The notes beneath the pieces are model-generated. The model was not told the DNA's origin. It did no database searches and saw only the letters and a program-made list of their open reading frames with translations. The translations under genes were made by a program, and so were the position numbers. Shown in pieces: positions 26,110 to 35,245 of a stretch of 64,000 nt of DNA. Source of the stretch: Kitasatospora indigofera (GTDB lineage Bacteria; Actinomycetota; Actinomycetes; Streptomycetales; Streptomycetaceae); NCBI RefSeq assembly GCF_014655955.1, contig NZ_BNBO01000004.1, positions 186,001-250,000 of the forward strand, in the 5' to 3' direction. Numbering within the stretch: the first letter of the stretch is position 1; each line of letters starts with the position of its first letter.

Positions 26110-26688
26110 ATGCGCCCCACGCGTACGGCCGCCGCAGCTCTGACAGGCGCCACCCTGCTTCTCGCGTTCGCGGCCCCGGCGGCGCTGGCCAAGGACGGCG
26201 ACCGGGCATCGGTCAGCCCGGCCCAGGCAGCGCCGGGTCAGAGCGTCACCGTCACCGTGTCCTGCGAGAAGAGCACCACCAAGACCATCACCGCCGAGTC
26301 CGCCGCCTTCGAGGGCGGGCCGGTCACCCTCACCCTCGGTGCGGACGGCCGGCACACCGGCTCGGCCAAGCTGGCGAACAAGCCCGGCGGCGACGCCAAG
26401 GTCGACGGGAAGTGCCCGGACGGCGCGGCCTTCTCCACCACGGTCACGGTCACCACGGTGACCACCACCACCCCGACCCATGCCGCCAGCCAGGGGGTCA
26501 CCGACTGGGTCACCTCCGAGGGCGGGCACAGCGGGCTGGTCGAGGAGCCGCACGGGTCCGTGAACACCGGCCTGGGCGGGTCGGTGGGCAGCAACCCGGC
26601 CGAGCTGGCCGGCGGCGCGGTCCTGGTGGCCGGCGGGGTGGGCGGCTTCCTGCTGCTGCGCCGCCGCTCCGGCTCCGACTCGGTCTGA
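26110..26688 (+). CDS. Secreted cell-surface protein with C-terminal membrane anchor
   Basis: Product of 192 residues, function not known. It has a signal peptide (1-27, ending AALAKD), then a domain beginning SVSPAQAAPGQSVTVTVSC that resembles Ig-like beta-sandwich modules of actinobacterial surface proteins. A Thr-rich linker follows (about residues 112-126). The C-terminal hydrophobic segment (about 165-182) ends in RRRSG, so it is probably anchored with the domain outside. There is no LPxTG-type sortase motif. GGAGG lies 7 nt before the ATG. Two cysteines (C51, C98) could form a disulfide. Confidence 0.75.
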   Translation: MRPTRTAAAALTGATLLLAFAAPAALAKDGDRASVSPAQAAPGQSVTVTVSCEKSTTKTITAESAAFEGGPVTLTLGADGRHTGSAKLANKPGGDAKVDGKCPDGAAFSTTVTVTTVTTTTPTHAASQGVTDWVTSEGGHSGLVEEPHGSVNTGLGGSVGSNPAELAGGAVLVAGGVGGFLLLRRRSGSDSV

Positions 26689-26730
26689 GGCGGCACGGCC
26701 CCGGCGCCCCCGCGCCGCCACGCTCGTGCG

Positions 26731-26761
26731 CGCGCCCCCGGACCACCGGTCCGGGGGCGCG
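26731..26761. terminator. Perfect 14-bp hairpin between converging genes
   Basis: CGCGCCCCCGGACC (26731-26744) and GGTCCGGGGGCGCG (26748-26761) pair exactly with an ACC loop, 42 nt after the surface-protein stop and 59 nt from the opposing lysoplasmalogenase stop. It probably works in both directions. Confidence 0.65.
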
Positions 26762-26820
26762 GCCACGCGTCCGGGCGGCGCTCCGGTACGGGGGCCGGGC
26801 CCCCGGACCGGCCCGCTGCG

Positions 26821-27590
26821 TCAGGCCGTGGCCGACCGCGGTTCGCGGCCCGGCTCCGCCCGCGGGCCGGTCCCGTCCGGGCCGTCCGCACCGCCGCCGC
26901 CGCCGGTGGCGCCCGGCAGGTCCTCCCGGTGGGCCCGCAGGGTGCCGCTCGCCAGCAGGTACTGGGCGACGATGTACGTCGCCATCACCCAGAACTGGTG
27001 GCCCGGCAGCTCCCGCCAGTCGGCCAGCTGGGTGGCGATCAGGGTGTCGGAGAGCAGGAACAGCGCCCCGCCGAGGCCGGTGCGCAGGCCGAGCCGGGCC
27101 GAGGTGACGGCGGTCGAGGTGAGCAGCAGGCTGTACACCGCCACCGGGATCTTCAGGTCGCCGAGGCCCGGCCAGAGCTGGCTGATCATGACCGCCCAGG
27201 CCGCCGCGTAGGCCGCCGCCACCACGGCGGTCCGCCGCCGGTCGTCCAGCGCGCCGCGCCGCACGAACATGGTCACGTAGCAGACGTGCGCGGCCGCGAA
27301 CGAGCCCATGCCGGCCAGGAAGGCGGTGTCGCCGCCCGCCTGCAGCAGGATGTCGCCGCCGGCGCTCAGCAGCAGCGCGGGCGCGAGCAGCTTGGGCGCG
27401 CGCTCGGTGCTCGCCAGGCTGTGCGCCGCCAGCAGCGGCATCAGTGCCGGCTTGGTGGCGTGCTGGAGCGCGGGGGTGTGGGTGAGGATCGCGCCCAGGT
27501 GCGCGGCCGAGACCGCGGCGAAGCCGGTGAGCAGGCCGCGGGCGGCGCGCAGGCGCCCGCCGACGGCGGCACGGGTCGTGGTGCTGAGGC

Positions 27591-27594
<4 letters not shown>
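26821..27594 (-). CDS. YhhN/TMEM86-family lysoplasmalogenase-like membrane protein
   Basis: A 257-residue polytopic membrane protein with about eight hydrophobic segments and the YhhN family pattern: KPALMPLLA near residue 48, SAGGDILLQ with the conserved Asp, and FLLSDTLIA near the C-terminal third. Characterised relatives hydrolyse the vinyl-ether bond of lysoplasmalogens. The C-terminal 30 residues are a hydrophilic Gly/Pro-rich tail. The ATG overlaps the stop of the sterol desaturase-like gene (ATGA), so the two form an operon likely concerned with membrane lipids. Confidence 0.8.
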
Positions 27595-28451
<857 letters not shown>

Positions 28452-28579
28452 GTCCGGCACCATAGGCGACGCCGGGTGCCCGGCGGAAGGGGTTGTTACC
28501 GGCGCGTAGCCCGAGGGGCGTCCGCCGGACAATTCGCGGCGTCACCCGGTTGCTGCCACCGGTCGCCCGGCCCACCGAC

Positions 28580-28595
28580 TAATCTGGTCCACGAC
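28580..28595 (+). promoter_or_regulatory. Possible -10 box for leaderless DUF2398 transcript
   Basis: TAATCT at 28580-28585 resembles a housekeeping -10 and ends 10 nt before the ATG at 28596, which has no ribosome binding site. Transcription beginning at or next to the start codon would explain both. No well-placed -35 is visible. Confidence 0.35.
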
Positions 28596-30581
28596 ATGGA
28601 TCAGCAGGAGCACGGGGCCGGCACCGCCAGGGTGCCCGGCGGCAGGTCGGACGGGCGCACGGGCGGGGCGGGGCGGGGCACCACCGACGCCTGCGTCGCC
28701 GTGCGCGACAGCCGCCCTGACGACGTACCGGGCGGGCTCCCCGGCGAGCGGCCGGCGGCCGGCCGGGCCGCCGGGTCCGCGGGCCTGGAGGGCACCCCCG
28801 ACCCCGGGCTGCTCCGCCTGGCCGGCTGGTTCGCCGAGGCCTCCGACGAGGGCGCCCACGACCTGTTCACCGCCGCCTTCGGCCTCTACGGCGCCCGGCA
28901 CTTCGGCGCCCGGCAGGGCGCCGCCGGTCCGCAGGCACCCGCCCCGGACGAGCCCGGGGCCACCGACGCCGTCAGCTGGTGGCACGGGCCCAGCGCGCAC
29001 GCCCCGGCCGCCCGGCTGGTCCGCGAGGCCCGGCCGCTGCCCGGCCTGCGCCGGGCCCGCCGCACCGCCGGCGCCGCACCGGACGCCACCGCACCGGCCG
29101 GCGGCGGGCGCCGCGGCAAGCACCGCAAGCCCGAGCCCGCCCCGGCGCCCGCCGGGCCGCAGGAGCGCTCGGCCGCCGCCGAGCGCCGGATCGCCGCCCG
29201 GCTGCTGCTCGCGCATCCGCTGATCACGGCGGCCGGGCCGCACGGCGAGGGCTTCCCCTTGATCCGCCGTCACCGCGACTGGCTGACCGAACGGTTCGAC
29301 ACCCTGCTCGGCTACCGCCTGGTGGTGGGCCCCTGGCACGCCCGCCTCGGCAAGGCCGGGCTCGGGCCGGGCGGCGCCCGCCGGCTGGAGCACCCCGGCA
29401 GCGGCACGCCCTTCACGCCCGGCGAGTACGCCCAGCTGGCGGTCGCACTGTCCGTCCTGGTCGACGCCCCGGAGCGGCTGCCGCTCGGGAAGCTGGTCGC
29501 GGCGGTCCGCGCGGCCTCCCCGCTGCCGGCCGCCGGGCGTGGCCCGGGCCCCGAGGCCGACCTCGCCGGGGCGCTGCGGGTGCTGACCGACTGGCAGGTG
29601 CTCAGCGCCACCGGCAGCGGTCTGGACACCCTCGACCCGACCGCCGAGCTGACCGTCGACCAGGAGCTGGCCCGCGCGCTGCCGGCCGGGCCGCCCGCGC
29701 TCGCCGCCGACGCGGGGGACCTGGTCCGCCGGGCGGCCGAGGCCGACCCCGGCACCGCCGTCCGCCGCCGGCTCGCCGAGACCCCCGTCGTGCTGCTCGA
29801 CGACCTGAACGAGGCCGAGCGGGACTGGCTGGTCGGGCAGTGGCACACGGTGGCCGGGACCTTCGCCGGCTTCCTCGGCCTGGAGGCCGAACTGCGGACC
29901 GAGGGCGTGGCCCTGCTCGACCCCGCCGACGAGCTCACCGACCTCGCGCTGCCCGGCACCGGCACCCTCGCCCGGGCGGCCCTGCTACTGGTGGAACGCC
30001 TGGTCGAGGAGCTGCGCCCGCTGCCCGGCGAACCCACCGCGCCCGCGGTGCCGATACCCGACGCGCTGATAGACGGGGCCCTCGGCGACATCGCCGACGA
30101 GTACGGCCTGCGGGCCGGCTGGCGCCGCGACTACCTCGCCGACCGGACGGCGCTGCGCCGCGACGCGCTCGACCTGCTGGCCCGGATGGGCCTGATCGCG
30201 CCCACCCCGCGCGGCACCTACCCGCCCGGCTGGCTGCTGCGTGCCCCCGCGGCCCGCTACGCCCCCGAGGCGCAGCTGCTGCCCGCGCCGGGCACCGGCC
30301 GGCACTCCCGCCGGGACGGCACCGACGACGCGGACGACGAGGACCTGGCCGAGTACGGCGAGCCGGGGTCGTACGAGGAACCGGCCGGGTACGGGGGCCC
30401 GGCCGGGCCCGAGGCACCGGCCGGACACGAGGCACCGTACGAGGAATCGGCACCGTACGGGCGCGTGGCGGAGCTCGCCGCTCCGGGCCGGGCGGAACCG
30501 CCGGCCCGGGCCGGTCAGGTGGAGGCCGTCGTCCCGCCGGCCCGCGGGCCCGCCGAGCGGCCGCAGGAACTCCGGGCCTGA
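28596..30581 (+). CDS. TIGR02678/DUF2398-family protein, orphan JetB-like
   Basis: A 661-residue cytoplasmic protein. From about residue 190 it follows the TIGR02678/DUF2398 family: AARLLLAHPLIT, then LIRRHRDWLTERFDTLLGYRLVVG and HARLGKAG, and later VLLDDLNEAERDWLVGQW. In other genomes this family is the JetB-like subunit encoded beside DUF2397, an SbcC/SMC-type ATPase and a DUF2399 toprim protein in Wadjet-type anti-plasmid systems. None of those partners is present here. The first 185 residues are Gly/Ala/Pro-rich, and a low-complexity acidic tail rich in Pro, Gly and Tyr (from about 565) follows; both exceed the usual family length. No ribosome binding site precedes the ATG. Function as a stand-alone gene is unknown. 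Confidence 0.75.
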   Translation: MDQQEHGAGTARVPGGRSDGRTGGAGRGTTDACVAVRDSRPDDVPGGLPGERPAAGRAAGSAGLEGTPDPGLLRLAGWFAEASDEGAHDLFTAAFGLYGARHFGARQGAAGPQAPAPDEPGATDAVSWWHGPSAHAPAARLVREARPLPGLRRARRTAGAAPDATAPAGGGRRGKHRKPEPAPAPAGPQERSAAAERRIAARLLLAHPLITAAGPHGEGFPLIRRHRDWLTERFDTLLGYRLVVGPWHARLGKAGLGPGGARRLEHPGSGTPFTPGEYAQLAVALSVLVDAPERLPLGKLVAAVRAASPLPAAGRGPGPEADLAGALRVLTDWQVLSATGSGLDTLDPTAELTVDQELARALPAGPPALAADAGDLVRRAAEADPGTAVRRRLAETPVVLLDDLNEAERDWLVGQWHTVAGTFAGFLGLEAELRTEGVALLDPADELTDLALPGTGTLARAALLLVERLVEELRPLPGEPTAPAVPIPDALIDGALGDIADEYGLRAGWRRDYLADRTALRRDALDLLARMGLIAPTPRGTYPPGWLLRAPAARYAPEAQLLPAPGTGRHSRRDGTDDADDEDLAEYGEPGSYEEPAGYGGPAGPEAPAGHEAPYEESAPYGRVAELAAPGRAEPPARAGQVEAVVPPARGPAERPQELRA

Positions 30582-30666
30582 GCCGGGCGGCCGGGACCTC
30601 GGGCCCCGGCCTGGCCGCAGGACCTCCGGGCCCGGGCCGGGCCGCGGGCGGGGGCCGGCGGCCGGC

Positions 30667-30846
30667 TCACCGCGCGGCGGTGGTGGTGGCGACCGAGTCG
30701 TGCCGGACGGTCTCGACGGTGGCGCCGACCCCCAGGGTGCCGAGCGCGACCGAGGCGGCGACCGCGGCGCAGGCGAGGAACCGGCGGTGGCGCTTGGGCA
30801 GCGGGAAGCGCTGGTCCTGAGTGGTGGACGGAGGCTGGGCGTTCAT
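30667..30846 (-). CDS. Small single-span membrane protein
   Basis: A 59-residue protein beginning MNAQPPSTTQDQRFPLPKR, with a basic KRHRRF stretch followed by one hydrophobic segment (about 24-44), giving a cytoplasmic N-terminus and an external tail, or an uncleaved signal anchor. An ATG four codons upstream (30858) is an alternative start; neither has a strong ribosome site. Function unknown. Confidence 0.55.
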   Translation of the reverse strand: MNAQPPSTTQDQRFPLPKRHRRFLACAAVAASVALGTLGVGATVETVRHDSVATTTAAR

Positions 30847-31286
30847 GTCAGAAAGCATTCCAGCGCACCGTTAAAGCATGACTACACGCGGGTGAAGTCT
30901 GGACGGGGGCCAGACATCGGTGTAGTGCGGTCACCCGGACGGCGGCCGTCCGCCCCGGCCCGGCCCGCCCCGGCCCGTGGTTGGGGCCTTCTCGGCGGGG
31001 GCGGTGGGGCGACGGCGCGGCCCGGCCCCCGGACGGCCCCTGGCGGCAGGCCGGGCGGGACGCGTACGGACGGGGCGTTCCCGGGGGGTCCGGGCGGAAG
31101 CGGTGATCGGGTAGTGTGGCGGCAGCCGGGAGTGACCCCGGTGCTGCTCCGGCCCGCGGAGCGAACGGACGAAGGAGGTGGGACCCATCACCGCTGTGTC
31201 AGGTCGGGTGCTCCCATCTCGCGACCGGGCGGTCCGACCGTACAGGTGACCGCGGGAGCGCCCATCGGCGTTCCGAAAGGTTTCTC
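30847..31286. promoter_or_regulatory. 440-nt divergent region with long leader of the methyltransferase gene
   Basis: The left part (30850-30925) is AT-richer and should hold the promoter of the small membrane protein. The middle (30940-31090) is featureless GC-rich sequence. TAGTGT at 31112-31117 is a good -10 candidate for rightward transcription. The transcript would carry a leader of about 160 nt. At 31172-31180 the leader holds AAGGAGGTG, a near-ideal ribosome binding site, yet no ATG, GTG or TTG is correctly spaced from it. The codon 6 nt downstream is ATC (31187) and a GTG follows at 31196, in a frame ending at TGA after 20 codons. Confidence 0.45.
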
Positions 31287-32078
31287 GTGACGGCTCCAGC
31301 TCCCTTCCCGTCCTTCTCCGCCCTCGTCACCCAACTCCGCGCCGCCGGCTGCGTCTTCGCCGAGGACGAGGCGCGCCTGCTCCGATCCGCCGCTGCCACC
31401 CCCGGCGAACTCGCCGCCATGGTGGAGCGCCGCGCCTCCGGGCTGCCGCTCGAACACGTCATCGGCTGGGCCGAGTTCTACGGCCTGCGGATCGCGGTGG
31501 ACGGCGGTGTGTTCGTGCCCCGCCGCCGTACCGAGTTCCTGGTCGAACGGGCGGTGGCGCTCGCCCGGCCCGGCGCCCTGGTCGTGGACCTGTGCTGCGG
31601 CTCCGGCGCGCTGGGCGCCGCGCTGGCCGCCGCCTTGGGCCCGGTCGAACTCCACGCCGCCGACATCGACCCCGCCGCGGTGAGCTGCGCCCGGCGCAAC
31701 ATCGCAGCCGCCGGCGGCCTGGCCCACCAGGGGGACCTCTTCGACCCGCTGCCCGCGACCCTGCGCGGCCGGGTCGACGTCCTGCTCGCCAACGTGCCGT
31801 ACGTGCCGACCGAGGAGGTGGAGCTGCTGCCCGCCGAGGCCCGGCTGCACGAGGCGCGGGTGGCACTGGACGGCGGCGCCGACGGGCTGGACGTCCTGCG
31901 GCGGGTGGCTCCCGAGGCGGTGCACTGGCTGGCGCCGGGCGGTCACCTGCTGTTCGAGACGAGCGAGCGCCAGGTGCCCGGGGCGGTGCGCACCGTCGAG
32001 GCCGCCGGACTGGTGGCGGAGGTGGCCGAGTGCGAGGAGCGCTACGCCGTGGTCGTGACGGGTACCCGGCCGGTCTGA
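31287..32078 (+). CDS. PrmC-related protein (glutamine-N5) methyltransferase-like enzyme
   Basis: A 263-residue SAM-dependent methyltransferase of the HemK/PrmC group. VDLCCGSGALGAAL (about 97-110) binds SAM. The catalytic NPPY motif of true PrmC is replaced by NVPYVP, which places it in the PrmC-related family of unknown substrate (TIGR03704) rather than as the release-factor methylase itself. RRRTEFLVERAV upstream of motif I is also typical. The GTG at 31287 follows AAAGG at 6 nt. The frame is open further upstream, but that part has no ribosome site in frame. Confidence 0.85.
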   Translation: MTAPAPFPSFSALVTQLRAAGCVFAEDEARLLRSAAATPGELAAMVERRASGLPLEHVIGWAEFYGLRIAVDGGVFVPRRRTEFLVERAVALARPGALVVDLCCGSGALGAALAAALGPVELHAADIDPAAVSCARRNIAAAGGLAHQGDLFDPLPATLRGRVDVLLANVPYVPTEEVELLPAEARLHEARVALDGGADGLDVLRRVAPEAVHWLAPGGHLLFETSERQVPGAVRTVEAAGLVAEVAECEERYAVVVTGTRPV

Positions 32079-32098
32079 GGCCCAGGGCCTGACCGCCG

Positions 32099-32142
32099 GG
32101 ACGGCCGGCGCGGCCCCCTCCCGGCGGGCGCGCCGGCCGTCC
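32099..32142. terminator. Perfect 14-bp hairpin, convergent
   Basis: GGACGGCCGGCGCG (32099-32112) pairs exactly with CGCGCCGGCCGTCC (32129-32142), 21 nt after the methyltransferase stop and 59 nt from the opposing regulator stop. Confidence 0.6.
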
Positions 32143-32200
32143 TCCGCCCGCCGGCTCGCCGGGTGACCGTCGGCCGGGCGGGTCGCCGGCCGCCGGGTCG

Positions 32201-33316
32201 TCAGCCGGTCGGGTCCGCCGCCGTCGGAGGTCCTGCGGTCGGTGGGTCCGCCGCCGGCGGGGCCGTGGCCACCGCCGGGGGAGCGGTGCCCCCGGCCGGG
32301 GTGCCGGTGTCGGTCGGGGCCGGCCAGGGCTGGTGGGCCGGGTCGTTGTAGACGCCGGTGCAGCCGCGCCCGCCCGGCTGCACCCCGCAGACCTGCAGCG
32401 TGGTGTCCGAACCGCTGGCGTCGACCATCGCCGAGTAGTTGTCGTACCCCCAGTGGATCTCCGCGGTCTGCTGCTGGCCGCTGTTGGTGGTGATGGTCGC
32501 CGTGTCCTTCGGCGCCCCCTGCTTGATGGCCGCCCAGGCGGCCAGACATCGCTGGCTGTAGCGGAGATAGATGATCCGCTCGCCGACGTTGGCGGTCAGC
32601 AGGGTGCGGGCGTCCACGGCGCAGCCGCTGGCCTGCGGGTCCTTGCCGACGCAGCCAACCCCCTGGCAGGGCGGGGCGAGGGCCGCCGGTGCCGGGTGCC
32701 CGGTGCCGGCGGACGGCGTCGGACCGGGCCCGGCCGTGCCCGGCCCGGGCGCCGACGGCCAGAGCAGGGCCGCGACCAGCAGGACGCTCGCGCCGACGGC
32801 CGTGGCCAGGGCCGCCCGCAGCCGCCGGCGGGCGCGCCGGCCGGACCGCCGGCCCGGTTCCGTGGAATCCCCCTCGCCCGGGTCCGGCGCCGGGCTCCGC
32901 ACCGGGCTCGGGTCCGCCGCCGCCGGGGCGGGGCCCGCCGCGTCGTCCGGGTCCGCCGGGGCCGGGCCCGCCGCGTCGTCCGGGTCCGGCTCCCCGGGAG
33001 GGGCCTGTCCGGGTCCGGCCCCGGGCACGGGCTCCGTCGGCGCGGCGGACGACTCCTCGGCCAGGGCCTGCTCGTACAGCGCCGTCAGCTCGGTGGAATT
33101 CGCCCCGGAGGCCTTCAGCAGGCTGTCCAGCGCCTGCCGGGTTATCAGTCGTTTTCCGTTGAGCCATCGTTCCCACGAGGCCTTGCTGAAATGCGTCCGG
33201 CGGGCCGTCTCGGCCAGCGACCAGTTGTTCGCGTCCTTGATCTCCCTGAGGCGCCGGACGAGCAATCGCGTCGATTCGGACATCTCATCGGGAAGTGGTC
33301 TCCAGGTGGAACTCAT
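32201..33316 (-). CDS. Membrane-anchored XRE-family regulator with DUF2690 domain
   Basis: A 371-residue protein. Residues about 14-70 form an XRE-type helix-turn-helix (SLAETARRTHFSKASWERWLNG). A long Pro/Ala/Asp linker follows, then a single membrane helix near 170-190 (ALATAVGASVLLVAALLW), and an outer domain with four or more Cys (GCVGKDPQASGC, LRYSQRCLAAWA) matching DUF2690. The tail is Pro/Ala-rich. The layout is cytoplasmic DNA binding plus extracytoplasmic sensing in one chain. The ATG at 33316 has GGAG 11 nt upstream; MSESTRLL at 33283 is an alternative. It faces a row of GTCTCA boxes and the I36 gene, probable targets or self-control sites. Confidence 0.82.
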   Translation of the reverse strand: MSSTWRPLPDEMSESTRLLVRRLREIKDANNWSLAETARRTHFSKASWERWLNGKRLITRQALDSLLKASGANSTELTALYEQALAEESSAAPTEPVPGAGPGQAPPGEPDPDDAAGPAPADPDDAAGPAPAAADPSPVRSPAPDPGEGDSTEPGRRSGRRARRRLRAALATAVGASVLLVAALLWPSAPGPGTAGPGPTPSAGTGHPAPAALAPPCQGVGCVGKDPQASGCAVDARTLLTANVGERIIYLRYSQRCLAAWAAIKQGAPKDTATITTNSGQQQTAEIHWGYDNYSAMVDASGSDTTLQVCGVQPGGRGCTGVYNDPAHQPWPAPTDTGTPAGGTAPPAVATAPPAADPPTAGPPTAADPTG

Positions 33317-33391
33317 GGGAACGGCACACTCCGGTCGAATCGGGAAAGCGGATTCTGACACTCCGTCAAAATGCTTGCGAGCAGAGGGGTC

Positions 33392-33464
33392 GGAGCGTCT
33401 CAGGATCGGACTGACTGCGTCTCAACATACAGATCAGCGGCTTGAGACGCTCCGCGAAGTCTCA
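33392..33464. promoter_or_regulatory. Array of four GTCTCA boxes between divergent genes
   Basis: GTCTCA occurs at 33397-33402, 33419-33424, inverted at 33443-33448, and at 33459-33464, spaced about 16-24 nt. Longer symmetry is exact: GGAGCGTCTCA (33392-33402) against TGAGACGCTCC (33443-33453), and GCGTCTCAA (33417-33425) against TTGAGACGC (33442-33450). This looks like a cooperative binding region, most simply for the adjacent XRE regulator. Confidence 0.6.
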
Positions 33465-33613
33465 AAGAGCCCGGCTCCTCTCGAACTCTGCTCCACCGCT
33501 GGGCCAGAGTTGTCGCCGTCGGGCAGGGAACGGCCCGGACAAATGGCAGCGGAGAAGTTCCGTACGTGTGACAAATGCGGACGACTCCGAATTGCGAACT
33601 GAAAGGCAGCGCA

Positions 33614-34030
33614 ATGAACATGAAGAAGGCGGCCGCCGCACTGGCCGCAGCGACCCTCGGCGTCGTGATTCTCGGGACGGCCACGCCGGCCCTGGCGAGC
33701 AGTGGCGGCTGTGTCTCCGGTGACGCCTGCCTCTACTACAGCCCGGGTCTCGGCGGGGCGAAGTTCGGCAAGGGCGAGGCCGGCAACTACAGCGGCGTGT
33801 TCGGCGGCGGGGGTGCCGGGAACGGCCAGGCCGTGCTCAACAACGCCGCCTCGGTCTGGAACATGGACCCGAACTTCAACCTCCGGGTCCACTACCGGGA
33901 GTTCAGCATCCGCAACTCGGGCCCCAACCAGTACATCCCGCGCAACCAGTGGGCCAACCTGGGCGCCGTGCCGTGGAACGGCGGCTCCGTCAACATGCGC
34001 AACAACAACCACTCCCAGAGCTGGGAGTAG
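33614..34030 (+). CDS. Secreted peptidase inhibitor family I36-like protein
   Basis: A 138-residue exported protein. The signal peptide covers residues 1-28 (ending TPALASS). The mature domain begins GGCVSGDACLYYSPGLGGAKF, which has the Cys pair and CLYYSP...GG pattern of I36 (SMI-like) beta/gamma-crystallin-fold inhibitors and related secreted proteins. Asn-rich loops follow. GAAAGG lies 7 nt before the ATG at 33614; an ATG two codons later is possible. It is directly downstream of the GTCTCA box array and so probably controlled by the XRE-DUF2690 protein. Inhibitory activity is a family inference. Confidence 0.75.
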   Translation: MNMKKAAAALAAATLGVVILGTATPALASSGGCVSGDACLYYSPGLGGAKFGKGEAGNYSGVFGGGGAGNGQAVLNNAASVWNMDPNFNLRVHYREFSIRNSGPNQYIPRNQWANLGAVPWNGGSVNMRNNNHSQSWE

Positions 34031-34042
34031 TCCGGCCGAGGC

Positions 34043-34088
34043 CGGGTGCCGCACCGCCCGCGCCGAGCCGCGGGCGGTGCGGCACCCG
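34043..34088 (+). terminator. Perfect 20-bp hairpin after the I36 gene
   Basis: Bases 34043-34062 (starting CGGGTGCCGC) are an exact complement of 34069-34088, with a 6-nt loop, beginning 13 nt past the stop. Very stable; the next gene starts 68 nt later and must use read-through or its own promoter. Confidence 0.7.
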
Positions 34089-34155
34089 CCCGGCCCCGTC
34101 ATGACCCGTTGCGGCCGCCGCTCGGCCCGCGAGCCGGCGTACAAGGAGTTCCACC

Positions 34156-35118
34156 ATGACGTCCACCCGCCGCGCCCGCCCGGGGCCGGCCCTGCTGCTG
34201 ACCGTCCTCGCCCTCACGGCCGCCGGCTGCTCCGCCGCCCCCGGCGCTCCCGAGGCCGGTCCGTCCGCCACCACGCTGTCACCGATGGATCCACCGCCGG
34301 TCGGCGACATCCCCCGGCTGACCCGGGTGGACGACCGGGCGCTGCCGGTCGAGGCGTACCTGCTCACGGGGGAGCAGTACCGCAGTTTCGACGCGGCGCA
34401 GAGCAAGCTGGCCACCGGCTGCCTGCGGGAGTACGGGCTGGCCTGGACCCGGCCGCCCGGGCCGGCCACGGCGGCCGAGACCCAGACCACCCACCGGTAC
34501 GACCCGGTCGACCCCGCCGACGTGGCGGTCAACGGGTACCACTCGCCCGATCCGGCCGCCGGGGCGAAGCCGTCCGGCGCCCCCTCGGTGGACCCGGACG
34601 TCCTCGCCGTCCTCGGCAGCGGTCTGGGGCCGGACGGCAGGTCGGCCCCGGGGGCCGCCACCGAGTTCCACGGGAAGCCCCTCCCGGCGGGCGGCTGTCT
34701 CGGTGACGCGCAGCACCGGCTGACCGCGCAGGGCGGAACGGGCCGGGACGGCGACGCCGCGGTGGCGGTGAACTTCGAGAGCTTCGAGCGTTCGCGGGCC
34801 GACCCCCGGGTCGAGGAGGTCTTCCGGGCCTGGTCCGGCTGCATGAAGGAGCGGGGCTACGCCTACCCCACGCCCGCCGACGCCCTCAAGGACGCCCGCT
34901 GGGCGGCGGCCGACCGGCCGTCCGCCGAGGAGATCGCCACCGCCACCGCGGACGTCGAGTGCAAGGCCCGCACCAACGTGGTCGGCGTCTGGTTCACCGT
35001 CGAGAGCGCGTACCAGACCGAGCTGATCCGCCGGCACCAGGCGGAGCTGGCGGCGGTCAAGGCCGGCAACGACGCCATGACGGCCCTGGCCCGGTCGGTC
35101 CTCGCGGCCGGCGGCTGA
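34156..35118 (+). CDS. Secreted lipoprotein of unknown function
   Basis: A 320-residue exported protein with lipobox TAAGC (C25) after a short basic signal sequence. The mature chain has four more cysteines in the contexts TGCLREYG, GGCLGDA, SGCMKERGY and VECKART. That pattern is frequent in actinobacterial cell-surface lipoproteins that carry no named domain. AAGGAG precedes the ATG by 8 nt. Neighbours on both sides are also exported cell-wall proteins. No enzymatic motif is evident. Confidence 0.75.
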   Translation: MTSTRRARPGPALLLTVLALTAAGCSAAPGAPEAGPSATTLSPMDPPPVGDIPRLTRVDDRALPVEAYLLTGEQYRSFDAAQSKLATGCLREYGLAWTRPPGPATAAETQTTHRYDPVDPADVAVNGYHSPDPAAGAKPSGAPSVDPDVLAVLGSGLGPDGRSAPGAATEFHGKPLPAGGCLGDAQHRLTAQGGTGRDGDAAVAVNFESFERSRADPRVEEVFRAWSGCMKERGYAYPTPADALKDARWAAADRPSAEEIATATADVECKARTNVVGVWFTVESAYQTELIRRHQAELAAVKAGNDAMTALARSVLAAGG

Positions 35119-35136
35119 TCCCGGGACCGCGCCCCC

Positions 35137-35245
35137 CCTTCCCGGCGCCCCTCCCGCCCCCGCGCCCCCCTCCCGCCCCGCGCCCCCTTCCCGCCCCGCG
35201 CCCCCTTCCCGCCTCCGCACCCCTTCTCGGCGCGGCGCCCTTCCA
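35137..35245 (+). repeat. C-rich low-complexity tract with 18-nt tandem repeats
   Basis: The coding strand here is almost purely C, with T and G, and nearly free of A. CCCGCCCCGCGCCCCCTT is repeated exactly at 35172-35189 and 35190-35207, with degenerate copies on both sides. It lies in the leader region of the CHAP gene. Confidence 0.6.

Noticed and set aside
28596..30581. Complete Wadjet-type defence system
   Set aside because: Only the DUF2398 component is present; no SMC-like ATPase, DUF2397 or toprim-like nuclease lies on either side.
31287..32078. Release-factor methylase PrmC
   Set aside because: The catalytic NPPY motif is NVPY, which belongs to the related family of unknown substrate.
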